64,000 nt of DNA from Calothrix sp. HK-06 (lineage in GTDB: Bacteria; Cyanobacteriota; Cyanobacteriia; Cyanobacteriales; Nostocaceae): NCBI RefSeq assembly GCF_001904745.1, contig NZ_MRCD01000044.1:1-64000 (forward strand), written 5' to 3'. The notes under the pieces are model-generated. The model ran no database searches. It saw nothing but the letters and a program-made list of their open reading frames with translations, and was not told the DNA's origin. Positions within the stretch are counted from its first letter, which is position 1. Every line of letters begins with the position of its first letter. This document shows, piece after piece, positions 18,844 to 27,336 of this stretch. Position numbers and translations under genes: made by a program.

Positions 18844-20097
18844 ATGGCAAAAGAACGCCCACCGTTAGACGAGATGACATTGCGACAGTTACGTAAAGTA
18901 GCTAGTGCTTATGGTGTATCTCGTTACAGCCGGATGCGTAAGACCCAATTACTCGCATCTATTTTAGAAGTAGAACGTAGCAAACCTTCATTAAATCAAT
19001 CTCGTACATTAGAGGCACAGGAAGTCGTGGAAGCAGCAAAGTTTGAGTTAGGACAAGTAGACCGCAATGCAGGAAATCTCTCGGATGTAGATGAGTTTTT
19101 AGCTGACCTACCAGGTGGTTATGGTGAAAGCCGCATTGTATTAATGCCCCGTGACCCACAATGGGCGTATGCTTACTGGGATATACCCAAGGAGCATAAA
19201 GAAGAGTTGCGTCGCAATGGTGGACAGCAATTAGCTTTAAGAATCTACGATGTTACTGATATAAACTTTGACACTCAAAGCCCCCACAGTATTCAAGAAT
19301 ACCCAAGCGATGAAATGGCGCGGGAATGGTATTTACCTGTTCCTGTAAGCGATAGAGATTATGTAATTGATATCGGTTATCGTTGCGCTGACGGTCGCTG
19401 GTTGGTGCTTGCTCGTTCCGCGCGCGTTCACATTCCTCCTGTGTATCCATCTGACTGGATTGAAGATGTCTTCATTACCGTCAACTTTGAAGAAGAACTC
19501 CGCAGTAAAACTTTATACGAACTTGTTCCTCCTGCTAAGAAAGTTGCTGCGGGTGCGGGTGCCGATGTTGCAGGCGCCAATGGCAATGCGATTTACGAAC
19601 AAATCTTTGGTATGTCAGAATCTACCGAAGCTTTACGTGTAGCTGGTTCATTGTTTGGTTCAATGCAGCACGTACCTGGTTCGATGGCGCCTGAGCAAGC
19701 GATTAGTTCTTACGTATTCCCATCTGGTGTAGGTATGTGGGCAGTACCCACCACATCAGGTTTGAATATGTCTGGTGTAGGTATGTCGGGTATTGGTTTG
19801 GGTGAAGTTCCAATGCAACCCCGTAAGTTCTGGTTAATTGCTGATGCTGAGTTGATTGTTTACGGTGCTACCGAGCCAGATGCAACTGTTACAATTGGTG
19901 GGCGCCCAATCAAGTTAAATCCAGATGGAACTTTCCGCTTCCAAATGTCGTTCCAAGATGGATTAATTGACTACCCCATTATGGCAGTAGCAGCAGATGG
20001 AGAACAAACTCGTTCGATTCAGATGAAGTTTAACCGCGAAACCCCATCGCGCAATACCAATACTAAAGACGAAGCTGTCTTGGAATGGTTTAATTAA
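18844..20097 (+). CDS. DUF4912 domain-containing protein
   Basis: A 417-residue protein with a Rho-N/SAP-like N-terminal helix pair (LDEMTLRQLRKVASAYGVSR, about 8-45), a possible nucleic-acid-binding module, then a DUF4912 domain (about 90-225) with PRDPQWAYAYWDIP and DRDYVIDIGYRC. The C-terminal part has a Gly/Met/Pro-rich stretch and a beta-sandwich-like segment (GATEPDATVTIGGRPIKLNPDGTF). Function unknown; the family is common in filamentous cyanobacteria. GGAG lies 9 bases before the ATG. A strong terminator follows at 20152, so it is a single-gene unit with a long upstream leader. Confidence 0.88.
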   Translation: MAKERPPLDEMTLRQLRKVASAYGVSRYSRMRKTQLLASILEVERSKPSLNQSRTLEAQEVVEAAKFELGQVDRNAGNLSDVDEFLADLPGGYGESRIVLMPRDPQWAYAYWDIPKEHKEELRRNGGQQLALRIYDVTDINFDTQSPHSIQEYPSDEMAREWYLPVPVSDRDYVIDIGYRCADGRWLVLARSARVHIPPVYPSDWIEDVFITVNFEEELRSKTLYELVPPAKKVAAGAGADVAGANGNAIYEQIFGMSESTEALRVAGSLFGSMQHVPGSMAPEQAISSYVFPSGVGMWAVPTTSGLNMSGVGMSGIGLGEVPMQPRKFWLIADAELIVYGATEPDATVTIGGRPIKLNPDGTFRFQMSFQDGLIDYPIMAVAADGEQTRSIQMKFNRETPSRNTNTKDEAVLEWFN

Positions 20098-20151
20098 TTT
20101 TCAATTTTGGAACAATAAAATCTAATATCCAACTAATAGCTAAATGTTTTG

Positions 20152-20183
20152 AAGCCCACTATACAGGTTATAGTGGGTTTTCT
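20152..20183 (+). terminator. Rho-independent terminator of the DUF4912 gene
   Basis: Stem CCCACTATA/TATAGTGGG (9 base pairs), loop CAGGT, flanked by AA on the left and TTTTCT on the right, 55 bases after the stop. Confidence 0.85.
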
Positions 20184-20212
20184 GGCAACGGATATAACGG
20201 ATGTAACGGATG
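20184..20212. repeat. GGATGTAACGGATG-family repeat, short copy
   Basis: GGCAACGGATATAACGGATG then TAACGGATG, directly between the preceding terminator and the ATG of the next gene (20217), so it provides that gene's immediate upstream region and probably its ribosome site. Confidence 0.75.
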
Positions 20213-20216
20213 TGTT

Positions 20217-21206
20217 ATGAGGAATATTGTTAAGTTGGTGATTTTATTGGGGTTTGTTGTTGGTTGTCAAAGAATAAGTCAAAGTGTACAGGATGTAAGT
20301 GAATCTCCTGGGTTAAAGTTAGAACCTGTTGCTGGGAAAGCAAAACAGGATTGTGCTGACAAAAATAAAGATTTTAGTATTGAGTTTTTTAAGACAAATA
20401 ATTCTGGAGATGTTTATGAACGAGGTATTAATCACGTAATTATTTTTAATCCCAAGTCTGACAAGCTTGATTTTAAGGTGAATGTGGGTTTGGCCCATAA
20501 ATTGTATGAGAAAGATAATCAAGGTAAAGTAAAACGAGAGTATGTAGCGAAAACGTTTCGTGAAATTATTAGTGATGAGAATGCGAAGTTGAAGGGGCAA
20601 TTACCAATTGCTGCGATTAATGCTGATTATATAGATACGCTAAATAAACCCCAAGGTTTGAATATTTCGCGAGGTGTTGCGTATGCAGGTGATTTTCAAA
20701 GTAAGCGCTCGTCGTTTGGAATATCGTCTGGAGAAGCAACAAGGCGCCGAGCGACAATTGCTACAGGTAGAAGGAAAGAAGATATTTTAAATTACAATTT
20801 AGTGGGTGGTAATGGTAGATTTTATCGAGATGGAAGTTTTAAAGATATTTGTCAAGATTTAGGTGAGTTTGCTTGTAAGCAAGCTACTAATCGTTCAATG
20901 GTAGCAGTTACTAATCGCGGTTATGTAATTTTATTAGTTAATGACGCTAAAGCTAACTCGGATATAAGTATATCGGAGAACAATCAGGAGTTGTTGCCTG
21001 ACCAGTTTAATAATGTTTTGATGGGAATAGCGAAAAATAAGTGTTTAGGCGCCATTACTGAAGCAATGCTATTTGATGGGGGGATGTCTCCTGGATTGTA
21101 CTATGACAATAAAATCTACGTAGAAAACCCAGGATCCATAGGTTCGGTGTTTTTAATATATAACTTCGCTCTTCAGCATATTCTTTATAAGAAACCCGGT
21201 TTCTAA
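20217..21206 (+). CDS. phosphodiester glycosidase (NAGPA domain) lipoprotein
   Basis: A 329-residue protein of the NAGPA/DUF2233 family, related to the enzyme that uncovers mannose-6-phosphate by removing N-acetylglucosamine from a phosphodiester. The N-terminus is a lipoprotein signal: basic start, hydrophobic core (LVILLGFVVGC) and lipobox Cys17. Family motifs include AAINADYID near 125, LNISRGVAYAG near 140, and EAMLFDGGMSPGLYY near 290. It should be anchored in the periplasm. The ATG directly follows a GGATGTAACGGATG repeat, and the AGAAACC-family palindrome overlaps its last codons (KKPGF from GAAACCCGGTTTC). Confidence 0.87.
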   Translation: MRNIVKLVILLGFVVGCQRISQSVQDVSESPGLKLEPVAGKAKQDCADKNKDFSIEFFKTNNSGDVYERGINHVIIFNPKSDKLDFKVNVGLAHKLYEKDNQGKVKREYVAKTFREIISDENAKLKGQLPIAAINADYIDTLNKPQGLNISRGVAYAGDFQSKRSSFGISSGEATRRRATIATGRRKEDILNYNLVGGNGRFYRDGSFKDICQDLGEFACKQATNRSMVAVTNRGYVILLVNDAKANSDISISENNQELLPDQFNNVLMGIAKNKCLGAITEAMLFDGGMSPGLYYDNKIYVENPGSIGSVFLIYNFALQHILYKKPGF

Positions 21207-21256
21207 GCCAAATCTTCATTTTTATTACAAGATAACGAATAAGAAACCGGGTTTCT
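21190..21256. repeat. AGAAACC-family inverted pair
   Basis: AGAAACCCGGTTTCT at 21190-21204 and AGAAACCGGGTTTCT at 21242-21256. The left copy encodes the final residues of the NAGPA protein; the right copy abuts the end of the next, convergent gene. Confidence 0.9.
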
Positions 21257-21263
21257 AGGGTTT

Positions 21264-21812
21264 TTAGGGTTGGTAATTTCGGCGCCACTGTTCGAGTTTT
21301 TCTATTGAGATAGACTCTGTAATTACACCAGCATTGTTACCACGCCATTCTACTTCGGAGTCTGTAGTAAATACACCACAACTTAGATACGCAAGCTGAA
21401 TATCCCAGTACTCACTAAATCGACTTTTTAGAGTAATTACTTGGTCAAAGACTTTATTTCTGTGCTTATTGCGACGTTTACGTTCGGTGGCGCCTGTTGC
21501 TTCGGTATCAATAAATTTGGTTTCGATGAGAAATAAGTTACCTGTAGTAGTTAGGTAAACAAAATCACACTTACCCAAATCAGTATAGTCAGCGATCGGA
21601 GATTTTTCAAACAGCAATAACTCAGAGCAATTCGTGAACAAGCTCTGGATATTTAAAAATAAATACGCTTGTAAAAGCAGTTCTTTATCGTAGGGAAACC
21701 CCACAACTCCTTCAAAAAAACGTTTTATATCTTGCTGTGATTGGGGCTGAATTTTTTTGCAGTAAGCCACAAATTTATTCAGTTCATCTGCGCTCATGCA
21801 ATCTTTGTTCAT
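21264..21812 (-). CDS. hypothetical protein with PD-(D/E)XK-like nuclease motif
   Basis: From the ATG at 21812 (opening MNKDCMSADELNKF), 182 residues; a frame extends 19 codons upstream, but that Cys/His-rich tail looks spurious. The middle contains LGKCDFVYLTTTGNLFLIETKFI: an Asp, a beta turn, then ExK, which is the core pattern of PD-(D/E)XK restriction-like nucleases. The segment after it is Arg/Lys-rich (TERKRRNKHRNK). It may be a solitary nuclease of restriction or Holliday-resolvase type, or an inactive relative. No methyltransferase or other partner is adjacent. Converges with the NAGPA gene. Confidence 0.6.
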   Translation of the reverse strand: MNKDCMSADELNKFVAYCKKIQPQSQQDIKRFFEGVVGFPYDKELLLQAYLFLNIQSLFTNCSELLLFEKSPIADYTDLGKCDFVYLTTTGNLFLIETKFIDTEATGATERKRRNKHRNKVFDQVITLKSRFSEYWDIQLAYLSCGVFTTDSEVEWRGNNAGVITESISIEKLEQWRRNYQP

Positions 21813-21943
21813 TCCACTGATGCTGCATACAAATAGTCTATGGCATAAAACGATACCATGTACATGCAATATTTTTCATCCGCATAAGTAACTATTTATA
21901 TGATTTAAATACAGAATACTTACGTTATTTTACTGATGACAAA

Positions 21944-21973
21944 TGTAGAGACGCGACATGTCGCGTCTCTACA
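21944..21973. repeat. perfect 30-base TAGAGACG-family palindrome
   Basis: TGTAGAGACGCGACA followed by its exact reverse complement, two bases past the dnaE-c stop codon at 21976. In that transcript it would form a 15-base-pair hairpin. Confidence 0.9.
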
Positions 21974-21975
21974 AG

Positions 21976-23322
21976 TTAATTTGTTAGGGGTTGAAGACGT
22001 GCTTTGAAGTCGGCATTTTGTAGTGCGGTGATGGCGTTGATGGAATCTTGCACCCAAAATTGTCTGCCGAAACGAACGAGTTGACGAGTTCCTCCAGATT
22101 GGACGACTCCGATAACGGGTGTTTTACCTTTTTCGCTGCCACCTGCTTGTTTGACTAGTACATTTCGTAAACGGTCTTGTTCTTCGATAACGGTTGCTTG
22201 TTCAGGGGTAAGTTCGACCATTATTATTTGTACTTGTTCGACTGGCTCTACATCGTCTACTATTATTTGGTTTTGGTCATCGCGACGTTTGATTTTTGCC
22301 CAAATAATTAATCGTGCATCTACCTGAAGTAATGGACTAATACGTTCGTATATTTTAGGAAAAACGACGGCTTCAGATTGTGTTGTTAGGTCTTCGATTT
22401 GTAAAATTGCCATTGGGTCGCCTTTTTGGGTGATGCGTTTGATGACGTTGTTGAGCATCACGACCGTGCAAATTGCAGCGTCTTCTTTTTGTTCTGAGAT
22501 TTGCGATAGGTTTACGGGTGAAAGAATACGCGCGGATTGGCGAATTGATTTAAGTGGATGGTCAGAGACGTAAAAGCCCAGTAGTTCTTTTTCTTTATGA
22601 AGTTTTTCTTGGGGAGGGAAATCTGGAACGGGTTTAGCTTTCGGCGCCGTATCAAAGCTATTTTTTTTGCCGCTATCGTTACTGCCAAATCCTCCTCCTA
22701 ACAAGTCAAATAAGTTTCCCTGCCCGCTAGCACGGTCTTTTGCACGACCCAAAGCCCAGTTAAAAGTTAATTCTAAATCGTGGATTAGTTGTTGACGATT
22801 TTGAAGGATTGTATCGAAGGCACCGCAATATATTAACGATTCTATAGTTTTACGAGTAACAGCACGCAAATCAACGCGGTCACAAAAATCACCAAGCGAT
22901 TTAAATTCCCCACCTTCGGAGCGTGCTTCTAATATCGACGAAATGGCGCCTTGTCCTAAACCACGCACAGCCGACAATCCAAACACAATTTTGCTATCCG
23001 TTGGGGTAAAGTGAATACCCGACCGATTTACGTTTGGTGGCTCAATTGGAATAGACATGGTGACGCAGGCAGAAATATATCTCTGTACCTTGTCTGTATC
23101 AGCACTGTTAGCTGTTAACAGCGCTGCCATGTACTCTATGGGATAATTAGCTTTTAAGTACGCAGTTTGATAAGTTACATAACCATATGCAGTAGAGTGT
23201 GATTTGTTAAAGCAGTTAGAAGCTACAAAGCCTTGTTTTGTAACAAAATTATGGTCTTGTGCGACCCCTATATCATAGACATTTTGTATACCAAGAGTTT
23301 TTTTAGCAATTATTTTTACCAT
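21976..23322 (-). CDS. dnaE: DNA polymerase III alpha subunit, C-terminal half with split-intein C fragment (dnaE-c)
   Basis: From the ATG at 23322 (GAGG 8 bases upstream), 448 residues. The first 36 are a split DnaE intein C fragment: MVKIIAKKTLGIQNVYDIGV then AQDHNFVTKQGFVASN, ending in the catalytic Asn36. The extein begins at Cys37 with CFNKSHSTAYGYVTYQTAYL, the conserved DnaE insertion point. The remainder is the C-terminal polymerase region with the helix-hairpin-helix and OB-fold parts (for example GLSAVRGLGQGAISSI and AICTVVMLNNVIKRITQKGD). The N-terminal half and intein N fragment must be encoded elsewhere; protein trans-splicing then makes full-length DnaE. A GTG six codons upstream (23340) is less likely. 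Confidence 0.96.
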   Translation of the reverse strand: MVKIIAKKTLGIQNVYDIGVAQDHNFVTKQGFVASNCFNKSHSTAYGYVTYQTAYLKANYPIEYMAALLTANSADTDKVQRYISACVTMSIPIEPPNVNRSGIHFTPTDSKIVFGLSAVRGLGQGAISSILEARSEGGEFKSLGDFCDRVDLRAVTRKTIESLIYCGAFDTILQNRQQLIHDLELTFNWALGRAKDRASGQGNLFDLLGGGFGSNDSGKKNSFDTAPKAKPVPDFPPQEKLHKEKELLGFYVSDHPLKSIRQSARILSPVNLSQISEQKEDAAICTVVMLNNVIKRITQKGDPMAILQIEDLTTQSEAVVFPKIYERISPLLQVDARLIIWAKIKRRDDQNQIIVDDVEPVEQVQIIMVELTPEQATVIEEQDRLRNVLVKQAGGSEKGKTPVIGVVQSGGTRQLVRFGRQFWVQDSINAITALQNADFKARLQPLTN

Positions 23323-23520
23323 TACCGTAGCCTCAAACACTTATGGAATTAATTAAAAGCAACTTATATCAGGTATTTATAAAATTCTGGCTGTGCCATC
23401 AATACTAGTTTAAAACGAGTTACTTGTACCCAACCTATATTAGAATCAATCTTTTGATAAGAGTTGTAAGTGCGCTCGTGCTGAATTGGTAACGTGGGCA
23501 GTGCCCACCCTACAGTTTAT

Positions 23521-23541
23521 CTAACTCCTAACTCCTAACTT
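23521..23541. repeat. heptamer repeat (CTAACTC)3
   Basis: Two perfect CTAACTC units and a third ending CTAACTT, 18 bases before gatA. Just upstream (23490-23510) is the palindrome GTGGGCAGTGCCCAC. The same palindrome-plus-heptamer arrangement recurs at 56219-56301. Confidence 0.9.
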
Positions 23542-23558
23542 TAAGCAAGGGAATTACT

Positions 23559-25022
23559 ATGGCATCCATTCGTGAATTACATGAACAATTAGTTAAAAAG
23601 GAGCGTTCAGCCGTTGAAATTGCCCTTGAAGCGCTAAAACGTATAGAGACTTTAGAACCAAAGGTACAAAGTTTCTTGTGCGTAACGGCAGAAAAAGCAA
23701 TGGAACAAGCACGCGCTGTGGATGCGAAAATAAGAGCAGGTGAAGAAATCGGCATGTTAGCTGGTATCCCCATCGGGATCAAAGATAATATGTGTACGAA
23801 GGGAATCGCTACAACTTGCGCTTCACGAATTTTAGAAAATTTTGTCCCACCTTATGAATCAACGGTAACGCAAAAGCTATTCGATGCAGGTGCCGTAATG
23901 GTTGGTAAGACGAATCTCGATGAGTTCGCAATGGGAGGTTCCACAGAAACATCAGCTTATAAAAAAACTGCAAACCCTTGGGACTTATCGCGTGTACCAG
24001 GTGGTTCATCGGGAGGTTCAGCAGCAGCAGTTGCAGCAGGTGAATGTGTTGTATCGATAGGTTCAGATACAGGTGGTTCCATTCGTCAACCTGCTTCGTT
24101 TTGTGGTGTTGTGGGTATTAAACCTACTTATGGACTTGTCTCACGCTATGGGTTAGTCGCATTTGCTTCTTCGCTCGACCAAATTGGACCTTTTTCGCGT
24201 AGCGTTGAAGATTCGGCTATTCTACTAAATGCAATAGCAGGATATGACCCTAAAGACTCGACGAGTTTAAAAGTTGAAATTCCTGATTATACGGCAAATC
24301 TCAAACCTGGTTCGATGTCGTATAACGGCAGAAAAATTCGTATTGGTATTATCAAAGAAACTTTTGGTGAAGGTTTAGATGCAACTGTTGAGCAATCTGT
24401 CAATACTGCTATTGAAAAACTTAAAGAACTAGGCGCAGAAATCGTTGAAATTTCTTGTCCTCGTTTCCGCTACGGTTTACCAAGCTATTACATTATTGCT
24501 CCCTCAGAAGCTTCTGCGAATTTAGCCCGTTATGACGGTGTTAAATATGGTATGCGTGCAGAAGATGCCGAAAATTTACTATCAATGTACACCCGCACTC
24601 GTGCTAATGGTTTCGGCGCCGAAGTCAAACGTCGTATTATGATAGGTACTTATGCACTATCTTCAGGTTACTATGATGCGTATTATCTCAAAGCCCAAAA
24701 AGTCCGCACCTTAATTAAACAAGACTTTGAGAGCGCATTTGAAAAAGTCGATGTTTTAGTATCTCCAGTAGCTCCCACAACTGCATTCAAAGCAGGAGAG
24801 AAAACAACCGACCCATTAAGCATGTATTTAATTGACTTGATGACGATCCCTGTTAACTTAGCTGGATTACCTGGTATAAGTGTACCATGTGGTTTTGATC
24901 ATGAAGGAATGCCAATAGGTTTACAGTTAGTGGGTAATGCGTTGCAGGAAGATTTGTTGTTCCAAGTTGCTTATGCATACGAGCAAGCAACAGATTGGCA
25001 TTCACGCGAACCCAAAATTTAA
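23559..25022 (+). CDS. gatA: glutamyl-tRNA(Gln)/aspartyl-tRNA(Asn) amidotransferase subunit A
   Basis: A 487-residue amidase subunit that frees ammonia from glutamine for the GatCAB complex, which converts Glu-tRNA(Gln) to Gln-tRNA(Gln). The amidase-signature triad is visible: Lys75 in PIGIKDNM, cis-Ser150 in [14 protein letters not shown] and nucleophile Ser174 in [10 protein letters not shown]. Length is normal. AAGGGA precedes the ATG. gatB and gatC are not adjacent, which is normal for cyanobacteria. Divergent from dnaE-c. Confidence 0.97.
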   Translation: MASIRELHEQLVKKERSAVEIALEALKRIETLEPKVQSFLCVTAEKAMEQARAVDAKIRAGEEIGMLAGIPIGIKDNMCTKGIATTCASRILENFVPPYESTVTQKLFDAGAVMVGKTNLDEFAMGGSTETSAYKKTANPWDLSRVPGGSSGGSAAAVAAGECVVSIGSDTGGSIRQPASFCGVVGIKPTYGLVSRYGLVAFASSLDQIGPFSRSVEDSAILLNAIAGYDPKDSTSLKVEIPDYTANLKPGSMSYNGRKIRIGIIKETFGEGLDATVEQSVNTAIEKLKELGAEIVEISCPRFRYGLPSYYIIAPSEASANLARYDGVKYGMRAEDAENLLSMYTRTRANGFGAEVKRRIMIGTYALSSGYYDAYYLKAQKVRTLIKQDFESAFEKVDVLVSPVAPTTAFKAGEKTTDPLSMYLIDLMTIPVNLAGLPGISVPCGFDHEGMPIGLQLVGNALQEDLLFQVAYAYEQATDWHSREPKI

Positions 25023-25041
25023 AAAATCAAAAACAAACCCG

Positions 25042-25093
25042 TGTAGAGACGCGATTTATTCCCTGCGGGACACTCCGTGAACGCGTCTCTACA
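25042..25093. repeat. TAGAGACG-family palindrome with internal CCCTGCGGGACACTCCG
   Basis: TGTAGAGACGCG and CGCGTCTCTACA enclose ATTTATTCCCTGCGGGACACTCCGTGAA, followed by TTTTTTGCGTCTCTACA. Nearly the same long form occurs at 39918-39967. It lies between the convergent gatA and HTH genes and may serve as a shared 3' hairpin. Confidence 0.88.
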
Positions 25094-25113
25094 TTTTTTG
25101 CGTCTCTACATTT

Positions 25114-25983
25114 TTATGGTGTTGAGGAAGGTGTTGGTGTTGCGGCAGTTTCAGGAGTGTACTTAACTTCTCGGACACTACCTTGAGTACCCATAGCTGT
25201 AGCAGGTTGCTTATTCGGGGATACTAAAACAGCACCAGCATTACCCGAACGTATCGAAACTTCTTTCAAAGCCTTCCACGTTCTTTTTTCTCCTTTATTT
25301 AAGGTTCCTTCAAAATCAGTATTTCCATCGACTTTGACTCGTATCCACGAACTATCTTGCAGTTCAACACCAACTTCAACCCCTTCCCCAGCTTGAATAG
25401 TAGGAGTAGGAGTAGGAATAGGAGTAGTTTGAGGGGTAGAAGTTAATGTTGGTGATGGTGATGCTGACGCGATAGGAGAGCTTGTTGGGCTTGATGTTGG
25501 GTTTGGTAATGATACTACTGGAGAAGTTTTAGAAATAACTGCTGTTCTAGTAGTATTACTTTTGCTTTGAGCTACCGACTCAGTTCCTCGACGAGGAACA
25601 AGAATATAAATAAGTCCTAAAGAGGCGGCAACTAGTAGTAAGATATACGGTACGGCTAGAGGTATATATAAACTTTGTTTCTTTTCAATGTCTTGTGGTT
25701 CGCTTTCAGTCGGTACGGGTAAAAATACATCACCAAAGTTTGTGGTTAGTGCGGCGCCATCGATACCGATAGCATCACAATAGCGGCGAATGAATCCTTG
25801 TACAAAAACTGCTTCGGGAAGAACCTCAGCATTTCCCTCTTCAATGGCTTGTATGAACGCTGGGCGTATCCGCGTATGTACTGCGATTTCATCTATACTT
25901 ATAGATTTGTCTTCGCGTCGTTTGCGTAAGTAAGCCCCAATCTCCCTTAATTGCTCTATTTGAGCCTCAGTCGCTAACTTCAC
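25114..25983 (-). CDS. RodZ-like helix-turn-helix membrane protein (DUF4115)
   Basis: A 289-residue protein: an N-terminal HTH_25 domain (about 10-80; LREIGAYLRKRREDKSISID, then IRPAFIQAIEEGN and VQGFIRRYCDAIGID), one transmembrane segment (about 107-126), a Ser/Thr/Pro-rich spacer (about 145-200) and a C-terminal DUF4115 domain (about 200-265) with the SSWIRVKVDGN and ALKEVSIRSGNAG signatures. This is the architecture of RodZ, which links MreB to the membrane in cell-shape control, although cyanobacterial versions are little studied. Another HTH_25 protein is encoded at 27337. Confidence 0.85.
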   Translation of the reverse strand: MKLATEAQIEQLREIGAYLRKRREDKSISIDEIAVHTRIRPAFIQAIEEGNAEVLPEAVFVQGFIRRYCDAIGIDGAALTTNFGDVFLPVPTESEPQDIEKKQSLYIPLAVPYILLLVAASLGLIYILVPRRGTESVAQSKSNTTRTAVISKTSPVVSLPNPTSSPTSSPIASASPSPTLTSTPQTTPIPTPTPTIQAGEGVEVGVELQDSSWIRVKVDGNTDFEGTLNKGEKRTWKALKEVSIRSGNAGAVLVSPNKQPATAMGTQGSVREVKYTPETAATPTPSSTP

Positions 25984-26218
25984 TTGATTCTCCTCTTATC
26001 CACCTATGCTTATTCAATAGAGAAAGTACTGATTTTTGTGTATATAATTAAACTAATCAATCTCGATTATAAGAATTCATATTTGCCAATCGTATCTCTA
26101 ATTTAATAGAGTACCAAATTTAGTTACAAAAATAATAATGATTGTGTTTAGAATTACCTGAAGGAGGGCAGGAAAGCTGATATATATAATACATTTACTC
26201 CCCAAGTTTCTTATTGGT

Positions 26219-27061
26219 ATGGGGCTGCTGGTTATTATTGCTTACATCGCAACGTGCTTATTTTTATACGCACGACAGCACAAGTATCTTTTTTATCCTT
26301 CGTCAGAGATTGAAAAAACACCTGCTGCTTATGATGTACCTTTTGAAGAAGTTTGGATACCTGTAAGTTCGAGTAGCAATCAGCGAATTTACGCTTGGTG
26401 GATGGATAATTCTAAGTACTCAAATGGTAAAGTACTACTCTATCTCCACGGTAACGCAGCTAACATTGGCGCCAATCTTTATGCAGCAACTGGATATTAC
26501 AAAGCAGGGTTTTCAGTATTGTTAATTGATTATCGAGGATTTGGGCTGAGTGTTGGTAAGCATCCTACTGAAAAGAGTGTTTACGAAGATGCGTCCATCG
26601 CTTGGAATTATTTGGTAACACAAAAGAAAGTAGCTGCTCACAACATCTATATATATGGACACTCGTTGGGCGGCGCCGTTGCGATAGAATTAGCTACAAA
26701 GCATCCAGAAGCTGCCGGGTTGATTGTGGAAAGCACTTTCACATCAATACGAAATGTGATTGTAGCTCGGAAACTTTTCCGGTTTTTCCCCGTCAAGTTA
26801 ATTCTGAAACAAAATTTTGATTCAATCAGTAAAATACCACTGATAAAAATACCTATCCTATTAATTCACGGCGCCGAGGATTCAACAGTTCCAGCGTTTA
26901 TGAGTAAACAGCTGTATAATGCGGCTCCAAAGCCCAAAGAAATACTAATTGTTGCTGGTGCAGACCATAACAACGTTGGAGAGTTCGCTCCCGGAGTATA
27001 TTTAAAAGCTGTGCAGTCTTTTATAAAACTAATTGAAGCGAGACGACCAACTATTTATTAG
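26219..27061 (+). CDS. alpha/beta hydrolase, BEM46-like, membrane-anchored
   Basis: A 280-residue serine hydrolase. An N-terminal membrane anchor (about 2-18) precedes the alpha/beta-hydrolase fold: oxyanion region LYLHGNAANIGAN (about 76-88), DYRGFGLS, nucleophile elbow GHSLGGA (about 147-153), acid in HGAEDSTVP and catalytic His in GADHNNVGE. Close to the eukaryotic BEM46/ABHD13-like and bacterial YfhR/YqiA-like group; substrate unknown. The ATG at 26219 is in TTGGTATGGGG without a strong Shine-Dalgarno; upstream in-frame codons cannot be excluded. It sits between two HTH_25 genes. Confidence 0.88.
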   Translation: MGLLVIIAYIATCLFLYARQHKYLFYPSSEIEKTPAAYDVPFEEVWIPVSSSSNQRIYAWWMDNSKYSNGKVLLYLHGNAANIGANLYAATGYYKAGFSVLLIDYRGFGLSVGKHPTEKSVYEDASIAWNYLVTQKKVAAHNIYIYGHSLGGAVAIELATKHPEAAGLIVESTFTSIRNVIVARKLFRFFPVKLILKQNFDSISKIPLIKIPILLIHGAEDSTVPAFMSKQLYNAAPKPKEILIVAGADHNNVGEFAPGVYLKAVQSFIKLIEARRPTIY

Positions 27062-27069
27062 AGAAACCA

Positions 27070-27135
27070 AGAAACCAGGTTTCTACGCAAAATCATCTTA
27101 TTTATATGTATCATCGACGAAGAAACCTGGTTTCT
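27070..27135. repeat. AGAAACC-family inverted pair
   Basis: AGAAACCAGGTTTCT at 27070-27084 and AGAAACCTGGTTTCT at 27121-27135, starting 9 bases after the hydrolase stop. The rest of 27136-27336 shows no other feature. Confidence 0.88.
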
Positions 27136-27336
27136 GGCAGGCACCGATTTCAGCAATTACATCCTCACTTAGGTGTAATTGTTGATATTTTCGTGCGTTT
27201 ATAAAAATAACTTTGGTGGTTCAAAATACCTGATGGATTGATACACAAAAATCCGGAATCACCCGCAATCAAGAGAATAAATTACACAGGGAAAGCTTTT
27301 TCGCTCTTATAAATATTATTGGTTTAGACAAAGATT

